Source: Neptunomonas japonica JAMM 1380
Lineage (GTDB): Bacteria > Pseudomonadota > Gammaproteobacteria > Pseudomonadales > Balneatricaceae
Assembly: GCF_016592555.1 (NCBI RefSeq)
Contig: NZ_AP014546.1
Span: forward strand, 3,172,501-3,236,500
Length of the DNA: 64,000 nucleotides
Reading direction: 5' to 3'
Each line of letters starts with the position of its first letter. The first letter of the stretch is position 1. The notes beneath the pieces were generated by a model, which saw only the letters and a list, made by a program, of their open reading frames with translations, was not told the DNA's origin and searched no databases. Positions 27,668 to 36,104 of this stretch are shown piece by piece. Position numbers and translations under genes: made by a program.

Positions 27668-28111
27668 CGTCATTCCCTTATGCGTGAACCCGCACTCTAC
27701 CAGCCAAGCACCTGTCATTAATAGAGAGCCCATGTAAACAATCTGTAACCATTCGGAGCAGGTTAACTTCGTGCACACGGTTATAAAGTATATTTTAATT
27801 TTTGCAGATTACATGCGTGTTTTGTCTCTAATGGATCGCCTGTTGTAGACGACTTACTCTGGTATTTGGTAAGTAAATTATGCACTATCAAGTAAATAAG
27901 AAGATGCGCTAGTAAGCTACTGCGCAAGCCAATATCATCAAAACACGTATGCTTGCTGTCAATGAGGAAAATAACAGATGCAGTCAAAAAATTCTTATTT
28001 ATCAATATTCTTCTAAGCGATTCACTCTAATCAGTCAGCGCGTAAGCGCGCATGCGCAGTATTAAAAATGTTATAAGCCTTATAACTTATCTTTGAGTCC
28101 ACAAGAAATAT
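27668..28111. other. Intergenic region upstream of the TSUP permease and the lipocalin-like gene
   Basis: 444 bases without a convincing gene; a 74-codon frame at 27781-28005 has no recognisable protein features. It holds a GC-rich hairpin (GCGCGTAAGCGCGC near 28038) and the palindrome listed at 28071-28085. Confidence 0.5.
28071..28085. promoter_or_regulatory. Candidate operator: perfect palindrome upstream of the lipocalin-like gene
   Basis: TTATAAG-C-CTTATAA, a perfect 15-base palindrome ending 26 bases before the gene start. AT-rich, so chance occurrence is possible. Confidence 0.35.
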
Positions 28112-28528
28112 TTGAGTAAAAGTATGAATGAAAATAAATTTGTAGGTGCCTGGTCATTGTTTTCTTCGGTTCAATCTCGAAACGGTCTTTTATCTAAAAC
28201 ATTTGGAGATCCGCCGTCAGGCCAAATTCAATATACGAATGAGGGGCGCATGTCCGCATTTTTAATGGATCCACGCTGGGAAAAAGTGGGCGTAAACGCA
28301 TCAAAACAAGCTGATTTGTTCTTTTCTTATGGTGGCCGATGGGAGTTAAAGGGAGATGAGATACATCATTTTATCGAGTTTTGTTCTGCACCGTCAAAGA
28401 TAGGGGCGACTTTAGTTCGGAGTTTTCGATTCATCAATGAAGATGAGATTGAGCTTTCTACAGCACCTGAAACATCCCCGTCTGGGAATGTTTATGAAAC
28501 AAAACTCATCTGGAAAAGGTTCTCATAA
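28112..28528 (+). CDS. Lipocalin-like domain protein
   Basis: 138 residues from a TTG at 28112, or 134 from the ATG at 28124. Contains the Lipocalin_5-type pattern: KFVGAWSLFSSVQSRNG, PPSGQIQYTNEGRMSAFLMDPRW, FFSYGGRWELKGDEIHHFIEF and VRSFRFINEDEIELSTAP. Small beta-barrel proteins of this type occur with polyketide or aromatic metabolism, but nothing here fixes the ligand. No signal peptide. Single gene. Confidence 0.75.
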   Translation: MSKSMNENKFVGAWSLFSSVQSRNGLLSKTFGDPPSGQIQYTNEGRMSAFLMDPRWEKVGVNASKQADLFFSYGGRWELKGDEIHHFIEFCSAPSKIGATLVRSFRFINEDEIELSTAPETSPSGNVYETKLIWKRFS

Positions 28529-28637
28529 ATATTGTCTCTGGACACTTATAACAAGGCGTTCAAACCGCCTGCTAATAGTTACTTGGGGCAGAAAACGGAC
28601 CTTATCTACTAAACGGTTTTTGCTCAACGGCCCCCAC

Positions 28638-29357
28638 CTAATCAGACAAGTAATATTCCACTGTTGAAACCACACGCACCCGTTTTATATGTGGGTTATT
28701 CTTATCCCTAGCACTAATACTGAACTGTCCTTGGGAAGCACGTTTAATTTTTCCTAAGGCGCTTTGTGAGTCGCTGGCAAACTTTTGAGCGACTTCTCGC
28801 GCTTCTCGTGTCGCTTCTTCAACCATCTCAGGCTTTATTTCATTCAAGCGTGTAAAAATGTACTCAGTTTGTGATTCGTAGTCATTCGTATTGAAGACAA
28901 TACCTTGCTTGCCTAGCTGCGATAATGAGCTCATAACGGCACGTGCCGCTCCGATATTTTGAGAATAAACAGTGACGGTTTGAAAAGCGGTATACCGAAA
29001 TGGAGCCCTGTCGTTATTACCGTATTGCTGTGCGGATTTATCCGTAATATCAGGTGTTGCTACCGTTATTTCATTGGGGGCAATATTATTTTGTTCTAAA
29101 AATGTACGGATGCTCTGTGTTTTAGCATCAATATCTTTGTACAAACTGCCAAGATCATTATCAGCAACATTAAATTGTATAGGCCAAATAACAATATCGG
29201 CAGGATACTCTCTCTCAGAAAGCCCTTTAACCGTTACGCTACGGTCGTACAACTTATATTGAATAGCAGCGTTGCCAAGCGTATAGCCAAGAACAGTTAA
29301 CCCTAAAAAGATAAAAATGCCTAACAACGCCGCACCACTTTTACTATTTACTGACAT
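28638..29357 (-). CDS. SIMPL-domain (DUF541) protein
   Basis: 239 residues. N-terminal membrane or signal helix (about 8-29), then a DUF541/SIMPL domain: VTVKGLSEREYPADIVIWPIQFNV, TVYSQNIGAARAVMSSLSQL and EATREAREVAQKFASDSQSALGKIKRASQGQFSI. Periplasmic or outer-membrane-associated family; related proteins protect against oxidative stress, precise role unknown. Single gene. Confidence 0.85.
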   Translation of the reverse strand: MSVNSKSGAALLGIFIFLGLTVLGYTLGNAAIQYKLYDRSVTVKGLSEREYPADIVIWPIQFNVADNDLGSLYKDIDAKTQSIRTFLEQNNIAPNEITVATPDITDKSAQQYGNNDRAPFRYTAFQTVTVYSQNIGAARAVMSSLSQLGKQGIVFNTNDYESQTEYIFTRLNEIKPEMVEEATREAREVAQKFASDSQSALGKIKRASQGQFSISARDKNNPHIKRVRVVSTVEYYLSD

Positions 29358-29437
29358 ACATTATCCCCAATAACACTCATCACCCTAAGGGCGACTTCTA
29401 TAGATGAATTAACTTTATTCGACGGCTGGGTTTTCAT

Positions 29438-30019
29438 TCAGCAGCCTAATACTTCGGCTATTCGCAAACGTAAACGAGGAACTAGCATCTCTTCAAACCA
29501 TCGATTTTTACTCAGCCAAATATTATTTCTTGGACTTGGATGAGGGAGAGGCACCACCGCTGGCCAGTATGATTGCCATGCTTGGACAGTAGCGGTTAAC
29601 GAGGCAGGTTTCTTTTCAAGGTGGTATTTTTGAGCATATTGCCCCACCAAAAGAGTGACCTCAATATCTGGTAGATGCGCCAGTAGCTTTTCTCTCCATG
29701 CAGGTGCACATTCAGCACGAGGGGCAAGATCACCCGACTTACCCGTACCAGGAAAGCAAAAGCCCATGGGCAAAATGGCTACCTTCTCAGAATCATAAAA
29801 AACATCTTTAGTGATCCCTAACCACTCTCGTAGCCGATCGCCACTAGCATCATCAAAAGGGACACCCGACTCATGCACTTTTCTGCCGGGCGCTTGGCCA
29901 ACAATTAATACCTTCGCTTGAGGGCTTATCTGTAAGACGGGGCGAACGCCGTGCGCTAAATGTTCCGCACAAAGCCTACATGAGCGTACTTGCGTTAATA
30001 AAGACTCAAATGATGTCAT
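29438..30019 (-). CDS. Uracil-DNA glycosylase family protein with 4-Cys (Fe-S type) pattern
   Basis: 193 residues. UDG fold: VGQAPGRKVHESGVPFDDASGDRLREWLG (about 41-70) includes the uracil-binding motif A, and PHPSPRN (about 158) the motif-B loop. Four cysteines, C-x2-C near residue 14 and a C-x15-C pair (about 88 and 104), match the spacing of the iron-sulfur-binding family 4/5 enzymes rather than E. coli Ung. Likely removes uracil or other damaged bases from DNA. Confidence 0.82.
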   Translation of the reverse strand: MTSFESLLTQVRSCRLCAEHLAHGVRPVLQISPQAKVLIVGQAPGRKVHESGVPFDDASGDRLREWLGITKDVFYDSEKVAILPMGFCFPGTGKSGDLAPRAECAPAWREKLLAHLPDIEVTLLVGQYAQKYHLEKKPASLTATVQAWQSYWPAVVPLPHPSPRNNIWLSKNRWFEEMLVPRLRLRIAEVLGC

Positions 30020-30066
30020 GCGCCGCTCCCTCTATAAACAGCTCTAAGTCATGCGTCTAATCTAGA

Positions 30067-30783
30067 TCACTCTTCAGGAATAAGCAGGCCGCGCTGCACA
30101 GCTGGACGTTCCAAGAAAGCAGCTAAGGCTCGGTTAACATGTGGAAAATCATTAATCCCTACGAGGTCACCGGTATCGTAAAAGCTAACTAAGTTACGTA
30201 CCCAAGGGAAAGTAGCTATATCCACAACCGAATATTCATCCCCCAGTATCCAAGCATTATCCACTAGCCTTTGGTTAAGCACGCCAAGTAAACGTCGTGA
30301 CTCACTTATATAACGGTCACGCGGGCGTTTATCTTCAAAATCTTTACCTGCAAACTTGTTAAAAAAACCTACCTGCCCAAACATCGGGCCAATGCCACCG
30401 ACCTGAAACATTAGCCACTGCATCGCCTCTGCCCGCTCATGAGGGTTGTCAGGCATTAATTGCCCTGACTTATCAGCGAGGTAAATCAAGATAGCGACCG
30501 ATTCAAACAGCGCCAGAGGCTTATCAGATGGGCCATTAGGATCAATGATTGCCGGGATCTTATTATTAGGATTGAGTGATAAAAATTCAGGTGAGTTTTG
30601 ATCATTACTAGAGAAGTTCACACGATGCGCTTCATACGGCTCGCCGATCTCTTCAAGCATAATGGATACTTTTACCCCATTGGGCGTGGGTAGCGAGTAA
30701 AGCTGTAAACGTTCAGGATAACGCGCTGGCCATTTAGCCGTAATGGCAAAGCGGTTGAGATCTGCTACAAGTAAATCGGACAT
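30067..30783 (-). CDS. Glutathione S-transferase, YfcG/Ure2p-like
   Basis: 238 residues. N-terminal thioredoxin-like domain with YSLPTPNGVKVSIMLEEIGEPYEAH (the TPNG motif of Nu-class/YfcG/YghU enzymes) and NPNNKIPAIIDP; the C-terminal helical domain follows from about residue 110, with a catalytic-face NKFAGKDFEDKRPRDRYI segment. Nu-class members act as disulfide-bond reductases using glutathione. 48 bases from the UDG gene. Confidence 0.87.
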   Translation of the reverse strand: MSDLLVADLNRFAITAKWPARYPERLQLYSLPTPNGVKVSIMLEEIGEPYEAHRVNFSSNDQNSPEFLSLNPNNKIPAIIDPNGPSDKPLALFESVAILIYLADKSGQLMPDNPHERAEAMQWLMFQVGGIGPMFGQVGFFNKFAGKDFEDKRPRDRYISESRRLLGVLNQRLVDNAWILGDEYSVVDIATFPWVRNLVSFYDTGDLVGINDFPHVNRALAAFLERPAVQRGLLIPEE

Positions 30784-30822
30784 TACTTAACCCTTGTTCG
30801 TTGATCAAGAATAGAAAAAGCA

Positions 30823-31113
30823 TTATTTATCGAATAAAGCGGTTTTGGAGCCAGCTAACAAACCAAGCCCTTCGGGCGAGGGTATAGGGCAATACCTAGC
30901 GCGAATAACTTCAGCTACCTCACGAGTTGCGGGCGTAAAATATACTTTAACGTCGCAATGCAGCCGCCCTTCTGCTTCATGGCGAACATAAATAGCCATA
31001 TCATCAGGAGAACCAGCTTTTTTATAAGCGGCTAAAAATAGCACCTGAATATGCTCTAGCGCCTCAGTAGCTAACATGGCATCACCTAGGTTTTTTACTC
31101 GCCAAGCAGGCAT
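30823..31113 (-). CDS. Conserved hypothetical protein, 96 aa
   Basis: Not recognised. Soluble, single domain, with helix NLGDAMLATEALEHIQVLFLAAYKKAG, strands MAIYVRHEAEGRLHCDVKVYFTPA and then helix EVAEVIRARYCPIP. Two Cys. The ATG immediately follows the stop codon of the gene at 31114-31545, so the two form one operon. No function proposed. Confidence 0.75.
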   Translation of the reverse strand: MPAWRVKNLGDAMLATEALEHIQVLFLAAYKKAGSPDDMAIYVRHEAEGRLHCDVKVYFTPATREVAEVIRARYCPIPSPEGLGLLAGSKTALFDK

Positions 31114-31545
31114 TTATTGATTCATACCTTGAGCTTTAACGCGAATATGCCCACCTTTAGCTTTACCTAAGTCAACTTTCAAGCGTTTCTCAGTCCAACC
31201 ATGAACCTTATCATGCGCTTCTATATACACAGTGGTAACGCCCTTTGGAACAAGTACGCTATTTATTCCACGTGTAAACGGCTGCTCATCAACATGGGGA
31301 TGAAATAGCACGCGATCACCCAGAACATTGCCACTTACATCGACCACACGCCAGTTATCTGCATAATGGTCCCAACCAGAGTCACCATGTTTTAGCGTGA
31401 CATTAACCGCCCAATGGTTGCTACCCGCACTGCGAAAATCCGCCATAAGAATGCTAACGTCACCGGCAGCAGCAAAATTCATAACAGTGAATAGAACGCA
31501 ACCAATCAGGCTAGCCAACCATTTCGTGTAATTTATCCTTAACAT
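31114..31545 (-). CDS. Hypothetical exported protein, 143 aa
   Basis: N-terminal signal peptide (hydrophobic about 9-25, ending NFAAA). The mature part looks all-beta: SNHWAVNVTLKHGDSGWDHYADNWRVVD, RVLFHPHVDEQPFTRG, TTVYIEAHDKVHGWTEKRLKVDL. Rich in His and Trp, no Cys. Periplasmic by prediction. It is the first gene of a two-gene operon with the 96-residue protein, whose ATG directly follows this stop. Function unknown. Confidence 0.75.
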   Translation of the reverse strand: MLRINYTKWLASLIGCVLFTVMNFAAAGDVSILMADFRSAGSNHWAVNVTLKHGDSGWDHYADNWRVVDVSGNVLGDRVLFHPHVDEQPFTRGINSVLVPKGVTTVYIEAHDKVHGWTEKRLKVDLGKAKGGHIRVKAQGMNQ

Positions 31546-31592
31546 ACAACGCCTCAGACTGTTTTTGAGTATCTAGCTTACTCATGTTTTAC

Positions 31593-32360
31593 CTAGACTA
31601 ACTCTGCAATAAAGTTAGGATCAAAGTGGAGGTTCTCGTTGATTCCTGCTTCTGCATAACCACGAGGATTACAAACAACGCGTGTCCCTTTAATTGAGTA
31701 GTCAAAACTATCATGAGTATGTCCGTGTACCCATAATGTTACACGCTCGCCACCGAGCAACCATTCCGCCTCAGAAACAAAACAAGCATTCAACGGTGAA
31801 TCAGCAAAGCGCGGATGAATACTCCTAGGCGAAGGTGAGTGATGTGTAATTACGACCGTAGATCCCAAAAATGGTTCTGCTAACTGACTTTCAAGCCAGC
31901 GGGAGTGATCGCTAAATTGAGATACAGAGTCTTGCGGTGTAAATAACTCCCCGCTCTTATCATCACCCGTTATTCGGCTAAAATCCCTGATAATCTGCAT
32001 AGCCGAATCAATAGCAAGGTCACGCTGTTTTCCTGTCTCACCGAACAACAAAAAATCGGTCCATAACGTTGTTCCAAGAAAACGCACCCCCTCAATTTCT
32101 AAAGCATCGTCGCATAAAACATGGACATTGCTATGCCGAGATAGCTGTTTAAGCTCATGAATTGTAGCCGCAATACTACTGCCATAAAACTCATGATTAC
32201 CTGGCACGTAGATAACAGGTTTGGGAATTTGCTTAGCCCACTGTATAGCCTCTTTAGGACGAGCAATATCTCCGGCAAGCACCACTACATCAGCCGCCGT
32301 CATAGGGACGTCAAATGGACTGGCACTTAAATGTAGGTCCGAAAGAATATGCAGTTTCAT
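31593..32360 (-). CDS. Calcineurin-like metallophosphoesterase
   Basis: 255 residues. All phosphoesterase metal motifs are in order: SDLHLS (residues 7-12), GDIARP (about 30), PGNHEF (about 53), THHSPS (about 173) and HGHTHDS (about 213). Two-metal enzyme that cleaves phosphomono- or phosphodiesters; substrate not predictable. Cytoplasmic. Confidence 0.9.
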   Translation of the reverse strand: MKLHILSDLHLSASPFDVPMTAADVVVLAGDIARPKEAIQWAKQIPKPVIYVPGNHEFYGSSIAATIHELKQLSRHSNVHVLCDDALEIEGVRFLGTTLWTDFLLFGETGKQRDLAIDSAMQIIRDFSRITGDDKSGELFTPQDSVSQFSDHSRWLESQLAEPFLGSTVVITHHSPSPRSIHPRFADSPLNACFVSEAEWLLGGERVTLWVHGHTHDSFDYSIKGTRVVCNPRGYAEAGINENLHFDPNFIAELV

Positions 32361-32451
32361 AGCTATGACTCTCTAAGCATAATTACACTACCACTCACAG
32401 TCTGCTCATTTGTTGCCCCAAAAATAGACCACCCCGTAGCTTGAATGTCTG

Positions 32452-32985
32452 CTAGCGGAAAATCTCCTCAATAACATCAACTACAATCTTCGTGCCTATT
32501 GTCACTAAAAGAACATCACCGGCAATACGAATATATTCGTGGTTAATCGGTGGCACAGGTAAGCGAATGAGCAGTTCATTAGGCAAACCGTAGTACCGAG
32601 CATCATGATTAATTTGCCGTCCCTTTTGCCATTTTTTCGCCTGCCCTGGTGGTAAACAACCGTTATTTTTTTTCGCGAGCCCAGGAGGACAATGTCCTTG
32701 TCGGGACTGCTGTCCATAATAATCCCTAACCGTGCGATGCTCTATATCCCCAAAACCTAAAGTTAGAGAGAATCTTTGGCTGTCACTTTCTTTCCCACGT
32801 CTAGCATGATCTTTATCGGCATAATCGCTACGAGACTGTTTATGTGTTTTCTCTTTATGCTCTTTATGCTCTTTATGCTTCCCACCACCGGCCCATTCAG
32901 GCTTACCAGCAAAAGCGCCACTTGCCATCAATACCAATGAAAAACCAACCATAATCCAACGTGATATTCTAGAAAATACGATCAT
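32452..32985 (-). CDS. RcnB-like periplasmic protein with HKE repeats
   Basis: 177 residues. Signal peptide (about 8-27, ending GAFA). A repeated HKEHKEHKEK tract (about 37-46), encoded by near-perfect 9-base repeats, is followed by a basic/acidic low-complexity linker. Then the RcnB signature appears: CPPGLAKKNNGCLPPGQAKKW (about 99-119), YYGLP, and a C-terminal hydrophobic helix (LLVTIGTKIVVDVIEEIF). RcnB-family proteins belong to nickel/cobalt homeostasis; the His-rich repeat could bind metal. No RcnA exporter gene is seen nearby. Confidence 0.75.
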   Translation of the reverse strand: MIVFSRISRWIMVGFSLVLMASGAFAGKPEWAGGGKHKEHKEHKEKTHKQSRSDYADKDHARRGKESDSQRFSLTLGFGDIEHRTVRDYYGQQSRQGHCPPGLAKKNNGCLPPGQAKKWQKGRQINHDARYYGLPNELLIRLPVPPINHEYIRIAGDVLLVTIGTKIVVDVIEEIFR

Positions 32986-33016
32986 AATCTAACCTCATTG
33001 CTACAACTTAGGAGCG

Positions 33017-33352
33017 CTATTCTTGAGTCACTAACGCTAAAATCGTCGAACGGTTAAAACCTTTTAACACTTCACCATTGATGAGAATGATAGGCACACC
33101 ACCACCGCCTAACCGCTGGTACTGAGCATTCCCCTCCTCTGATTTTTCAATGTCATACTCAAAGTAAGAGATCCCTTTTTCATCAAATAGTTCGCGTGTT
33201 TTTTTGCAGAACGGGCACCATTGTGTCGAATACAACACAGCGGTTTCTTCATGCGCAGATGAAAAATCAGGAGGAGGGCTAAAAACATTTCGAATATCAC
33301 GCCACTCATTTACAACAATAATGGCTAAAACAACAATTAAAAACTTCTTCAT
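33017..33352 (-). CDS. Glutaredoxin-family protein, membrane anchored
   Basis: 111 residues. A short N-terminal hydrophobic helix (about 2-15) is followed by a glutaredoxin domain with active site CPFC (STQWCPFCKKTRELF, about residues 47-50) and the cis-Pro/GSH loop GGGGVPIILINGEVLKGFN. Probably a thiol-disulfide reductase tethered to or exported across the inner membrane. 10 bases upstream on the same strand lies the pseudouridine synthase gene. Confidence 0.85.
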   Translation of the reverse strand: MKKFLIVVLAIIVVNEWRDIRNVFSPPPDFSSAHEETAVLYSTQWCPFCKKTRELFDEKGISYFEYDIEKSEEGNAQYQRLGGGGVPIILINGEVLKGFNRSTILALVTQE

Positions 33353-33362
33353 ATTTCACATT

Positions 33363-34052
33363 TCATTTTGAAAAACTCTGTATTTCATGAGCTGTTAAAA
33401 AACGCCATGTGCCGAGATCAATATCTAGGCTTACATCACCAATTTTTTCTCGATGAAGCCCTACAACCCGATTACCAACAGCTGCAAACATACGCTTAAC
33501 TTGATGAAACTTACCTTCTGTAATGGTTAATAGCACCTCTCTAGGATTCACAATATCGAGTATCGCAGGCAAGGTTAACGACACCTCGCCTTGCAACTGC
33601 ACTCCGTGAAAAAAGCGGCTGGTCACGTCATCAGTAACATCATCACGCAACTGAACCCGGTATACTTTCGCACACTGTTTTTTTGGCGTAATAATATTGT
33701 AGGACCAACGCCCATCATCTGTTACCAATACTAACCCGGTGGTATCAGCATCTAAACGCCCGACAAAATGAAGATCGCTAGACTTTTCGACATCCAAATA
33801 ATTCAATAGGGAGGGGTAAGTTTCATCTACATTAGAGCAAATTGTGTCTAATGGTTTGTGCATCATAATATAGCGTGAAGCGCGTGCCGTTAAGGTCTTT
33901 CCATGTAAGGTAATTCTATTATTTTCATGGACTTGAGTTACCTCATTTCTAATAACTTCGCCATTCACTGCAACAGCACCAGAACGTAGTAAGCTTGTGA
34001 TTTCAGGCTTAGATAAATCAGTGCTTTTAATAATAAATTTATCGAGGCGCAT
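33363..34052 (-). CDS. rsuA: RsuA-family 16S rRNA pseudouridine synthase
   Basis: 229 residues from the preferred start MRLDKFI at 34052. N-terminal S4 RNA-binding domain (about 1-58, MRLDKFIIKSTDLSKPEITSLLRSGAVAVNG), then the catalytic domain with VGRLDADTTGLVLVTDDG (about 97-114, catalytic Asp) and ITEGKFHQVKRMFAAVGN (about 177). E. coli RsuA makes pseudouridine 516 in 16S rRNA. The name is by family resemblance; RluE/RluF-like specificity is not excluded. Its start overlaps the previous gene by about 14 bases. Confidence 0.82.
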   Translation of the reverse strand: MRLDKFIIKSTDLSKPEITSLLRSGAVAVNGEVIRNEVTQVHENNRITLHGKTLTARASRYIMMHKPLDTICSNVDETYPSLLNYLDVEKSSDLHFVGRLDADTTGLVLVTDDGRWSYNIITPKKQCAKVYRVQLRDDVTDDVTSRFFHGVQLQGEVSLTLPAILDIVNPREVLLTITEGKFHQVKRMFAAVGNRVVGLHREKIGDVSLDIDLGTWRFLTAHEIQSFSK

Positions 34053-34548
34053 AGATTTCCTTTCCATCGCGGGCTTTGACCACTCTAATTTTCGGATTAG
34101 AGGTTAAGATTTTCTGTGCCGTTTGAATCGGGATATTAGCCTCTCTTGCTACACCGGATACTGTACGATATTTGTATTTGGGGTTGGCTAGCGCCACATT
34201 AATAACCTTATCTATATCTTGATTAGTCGGCTCAGGTTCTTCACTACTAGAGAGCTCTACTGGCAAATCATCCGCTGTTATCTTCGCCAATCTTTCCTCA
34301 AGTAGGTCAATACGCTCTTTTATGGGATCCATATCCTGATCAACATTATCCGCTAGATCATTTAGCTCGATCGAACGGTCACCCCACGTTATTTTCACGT
34401 TCGAGCGATCCACCAGCGCCTTTAACTGGTCCTTCATCATAAAGATTAGAAAAACAGCGATCAGAAATAACAAAAATGGCCAATCAATAAGCTTTAACAC
34501 CAACTGATCCCAAGGAAAGGAGGATTGAGCTTGTGCAACGTTTTCCAT
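34039..34548 (-). CDS. Membrane-anchored protein with C-terminal winged-helix-like domain
   Basis: 169 residues from the ATG at 34548 (MENVAQAQSSF), chosen because a GGAGGT lies just upstream; the open frame runs back to 34740. A TM helix (about 22-42, DWPFLLFLIAVFLIFMMKD) precedes a charged region with a short coiled coil (IKERIDLLEERLAKI), then a C-terminal ~60-residue segment KYKYRTVSGVAREANIPIQTAQKILTSNPKIRVVKARDGKEIYAP that looks like a helix-turn-helix/winged-helix. Whether it binds DNA is unknown. Overlaps the rsuA-like gene by 14 bases. Confidence 0.7.
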   Translation of the reverse strand: MENVAQAQSSFPWDQLVLKLIDWPFLLFLIAVFLIFMMKDQLKALVDRSNVKITWGDRSIELNDLADNVDQDMDPIKERIDLLEERLAKITADDLPVELSSSEEPEPTNQDIDKVINVALANPKYKYRTVSGVAREANIPIQTAQKILTSNPKIRVVKARDGKEIYAPR

Positions 34549-34742
34549 GATTACCTCCACTTTCTGGCCTACCCAGAAAAAGCAGTCAATCTGCATAGTG
34601 CTTAATGTATTTATATCTTTAACTGTAACCCAGACAATGCTTGATGTCAGGAAGACTTCCAACACAACTGTTAGTGGATATTGAGACGAGCGCAAAAATC
34701 CTTTATACATAGGCGCAGCCAATTCACTATAAGAAAACACAT

Positions 34743-35084
34743 ATGTCAGAATCTAATACACCATACGATGAAGTATTTTTAGCTTTTCAAGTTATCCCGC
34801 GGTTAAAAGAGGGAAATAACTTTGAGGTAGTCGACAAAGCAATAGCCGTAGTCAAAGCCGCAGGCGTGTCTTTTCAAGTAGGAGCAATGGAAACAACAAT
34901 GAAGGGCGAATTGAATCAACTATTGGATATTGTAAAAGCGGCACAGCAAGCCTGTTATGATGCGGGAGCTTTAGAGGTTATTACCAACATAAAAATTCAC
35001 AGTAAAACGCCTGCAGCTACAGACACTTTTTGTACCTATGATCGAGGTGTTACAGCAGCAAATCACATGTTTGTGGATAAATAA
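34743..35084 (+). CDS. MTH1187/YkoF-type thiamine-binding-like protein
   Basis: 113 residues. Ferredoxin-like alpha/beta fold: EVFLAFQVIPRLKEGNNFEVVDKAIAVVKAAGVSFQVGAMETTMKGELNQLLDIVKAAQQACYDAGALEVITNIKIHSK, matching the MTH1187 family (PF01910), members of which bind thiamine or its phosphates. No TPP riboswitch or thi gene is adjacent. Divergent from the membrane/wHTH gene. Confidence 0.8.
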   Translation: MSESNTPYDEVFLAFQVIPRLKEGNNFEVVDKAIAVVKAAGVSFQVGAMETTMKGELNQLLDIVKAAQQACYDAGALEVITNIKIHSKTPAATDTFCTYDRGVTAANHMFVDK

Positions 35085-35164
35085 GCCTAGTTTTCTGAGG
35101 TGCGAAGGCAGCCCACAAGCAGCCAATACACACCTGCTTGTTTTCACTGTATTAGAATAGCTAT

Positions 35165-35488
35165 TTACGAGAAATAGCTTTCCATCCAATCGTATAATTT
35201 ATCGGCTGACAGTTCAGCCAATGGAGTTTGTTCAAATTGCTCAGCAGGGTCTTGCGCTTTGAAAGTAAATTGATAACTAACGATATTAGGCTGCTGGTCA
35301 TGCAATATAATAATTATGCGTTTGCCGCTTCGCAAACAATCAATAGTCATTACATCAGCGGCAATACCGCTGTCGCGCATTTTCTGACTTACACCAACAA
35401 CAGGATCAATTTCTTTAAAGTCTTGCTTAATGCGTGAATGAGCGTCAGTGACATTATCACATAACTGTTTTAAGTACTTATCAATCAA
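35165..35488 (-). CDS. Hypothetical protein, 107 aa
   Basis: Not recognised. Soluble alpha/beta protein: helical start MIDKYLKQLCDNVTDAHSRIKQDFKEID, central strands ADVMTIDCLRSGKRIIIILHDQQPNIVSYQFTF, and a helical end (AELSADKLYDWMESYF). No TM helix or signal peptide. 44 bases from the membrane-protein gene behind it on the same strand, possibly co-transcribed. Function unknown. Confidence 0.7.
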   Translation of the reverse strand: MIDKYLKQLCDNVTDAHSRIKQDFKEIDPVVGVSQKMRDSGIAADVMTIDCLRSGKRIIIILHDQQPNIVSYQFTFKAQDPAEQFEQTPLAELSADKLYDWMESYFS

Positions 35489-35532
35489 GAATACTTCCTA
35501 TAATCAAGAGCCGTTCGTATTTAATCATTAGT

Positions 35533-35964
35533 TTAGAAATCTAGGCCAGAAATCATATTTTTAGCAACAATAATGGTAGATAAAGTCATGACTACCATGA
35601 CGGTACTAATGATCCCTGTTCGATTTGATTTTAACCAACCCAGAACCCCTATCGATAACACAAACAAAAGAAAAGCAGAGGTTGCTGCGCCAGTACTAAA
35701 GTTTCTTATTTTTTCAATTTGAAGAAGAGCATCATCAGAAAAATGCTCCACACCAACTAGCCGTAAACTAATAGAGACATCAACATACAAAGCAATTAAA
35801 AACAGCAAAGTAGTAACGATAAACAACAGATAGTTAACCGTCGCAACCAAGCGTTGATCTTTGCCACGGATAATTTGTACAGCGATAGACAAAGAAAAGC
35901 CGGCCATTAAACTACTAATATAAGCAACTTGCCCGGACCTAAGTTCAAGAATTTCATTTATCAT
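35533..35964 (-). CDS. Hypothetical four-TM membrane protein, 143 aa
   Basis: Four predicted TM helices (about 12-30, 42-62, 91-110, 118-137) with short loops and no recognised motif. Cytoplasmic arginines (RGKDQR, KSNRTG) suggest both ends lie outside the cytoplasm or both inside; topology uncertain. Lies between an unknown soluble protein and the chemoreceptor. Function unknown. Confidence 0.7.
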   Translation of the reverse strand: MINEILELRSGQVAYISSLMAGFSLSIAVQIIRGKDQRLVATVNYLLFIVTTLLFLIALYVDVSISLRLVGVEHFSDDALLQIEKIRNFSTGAATSAFLLFVLSIGVLGWLKSNRTGIISTVMVVMTLSTIIVAKNMISGLDF

Positions 35965-36034
35965 AATGAGCTATCTTTAAAAAGTTCAGTGACATGGTAT
36001 AACGTTTGGGCTCACATAAGACCTAATTGACTAA

Positions 36035-36064
36035 TAAAAAAAGAGCCCTCACACGAGCGCTCTT
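36035..36064 (-). terminator. Rho-independent terminator of the chemoreceptor gene
   Basis: On the minus strand, stem AAGAGC/GCTCTT with a 12-base loop runs into TTTTTTT (complement of 36035-36041). Confidence 0.75.
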
Positions 36065-36104
36065 ATACAGTTCATAACAAGAAAACTAATGTAAAAACGT
36101 ACTT

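Noticed and set aside
27781..28005. 74-codon frame on the minus strand
   Set aside because: AT-rich, no recognisable protein features, no ribosome site, and not near any operon; looks like chance.
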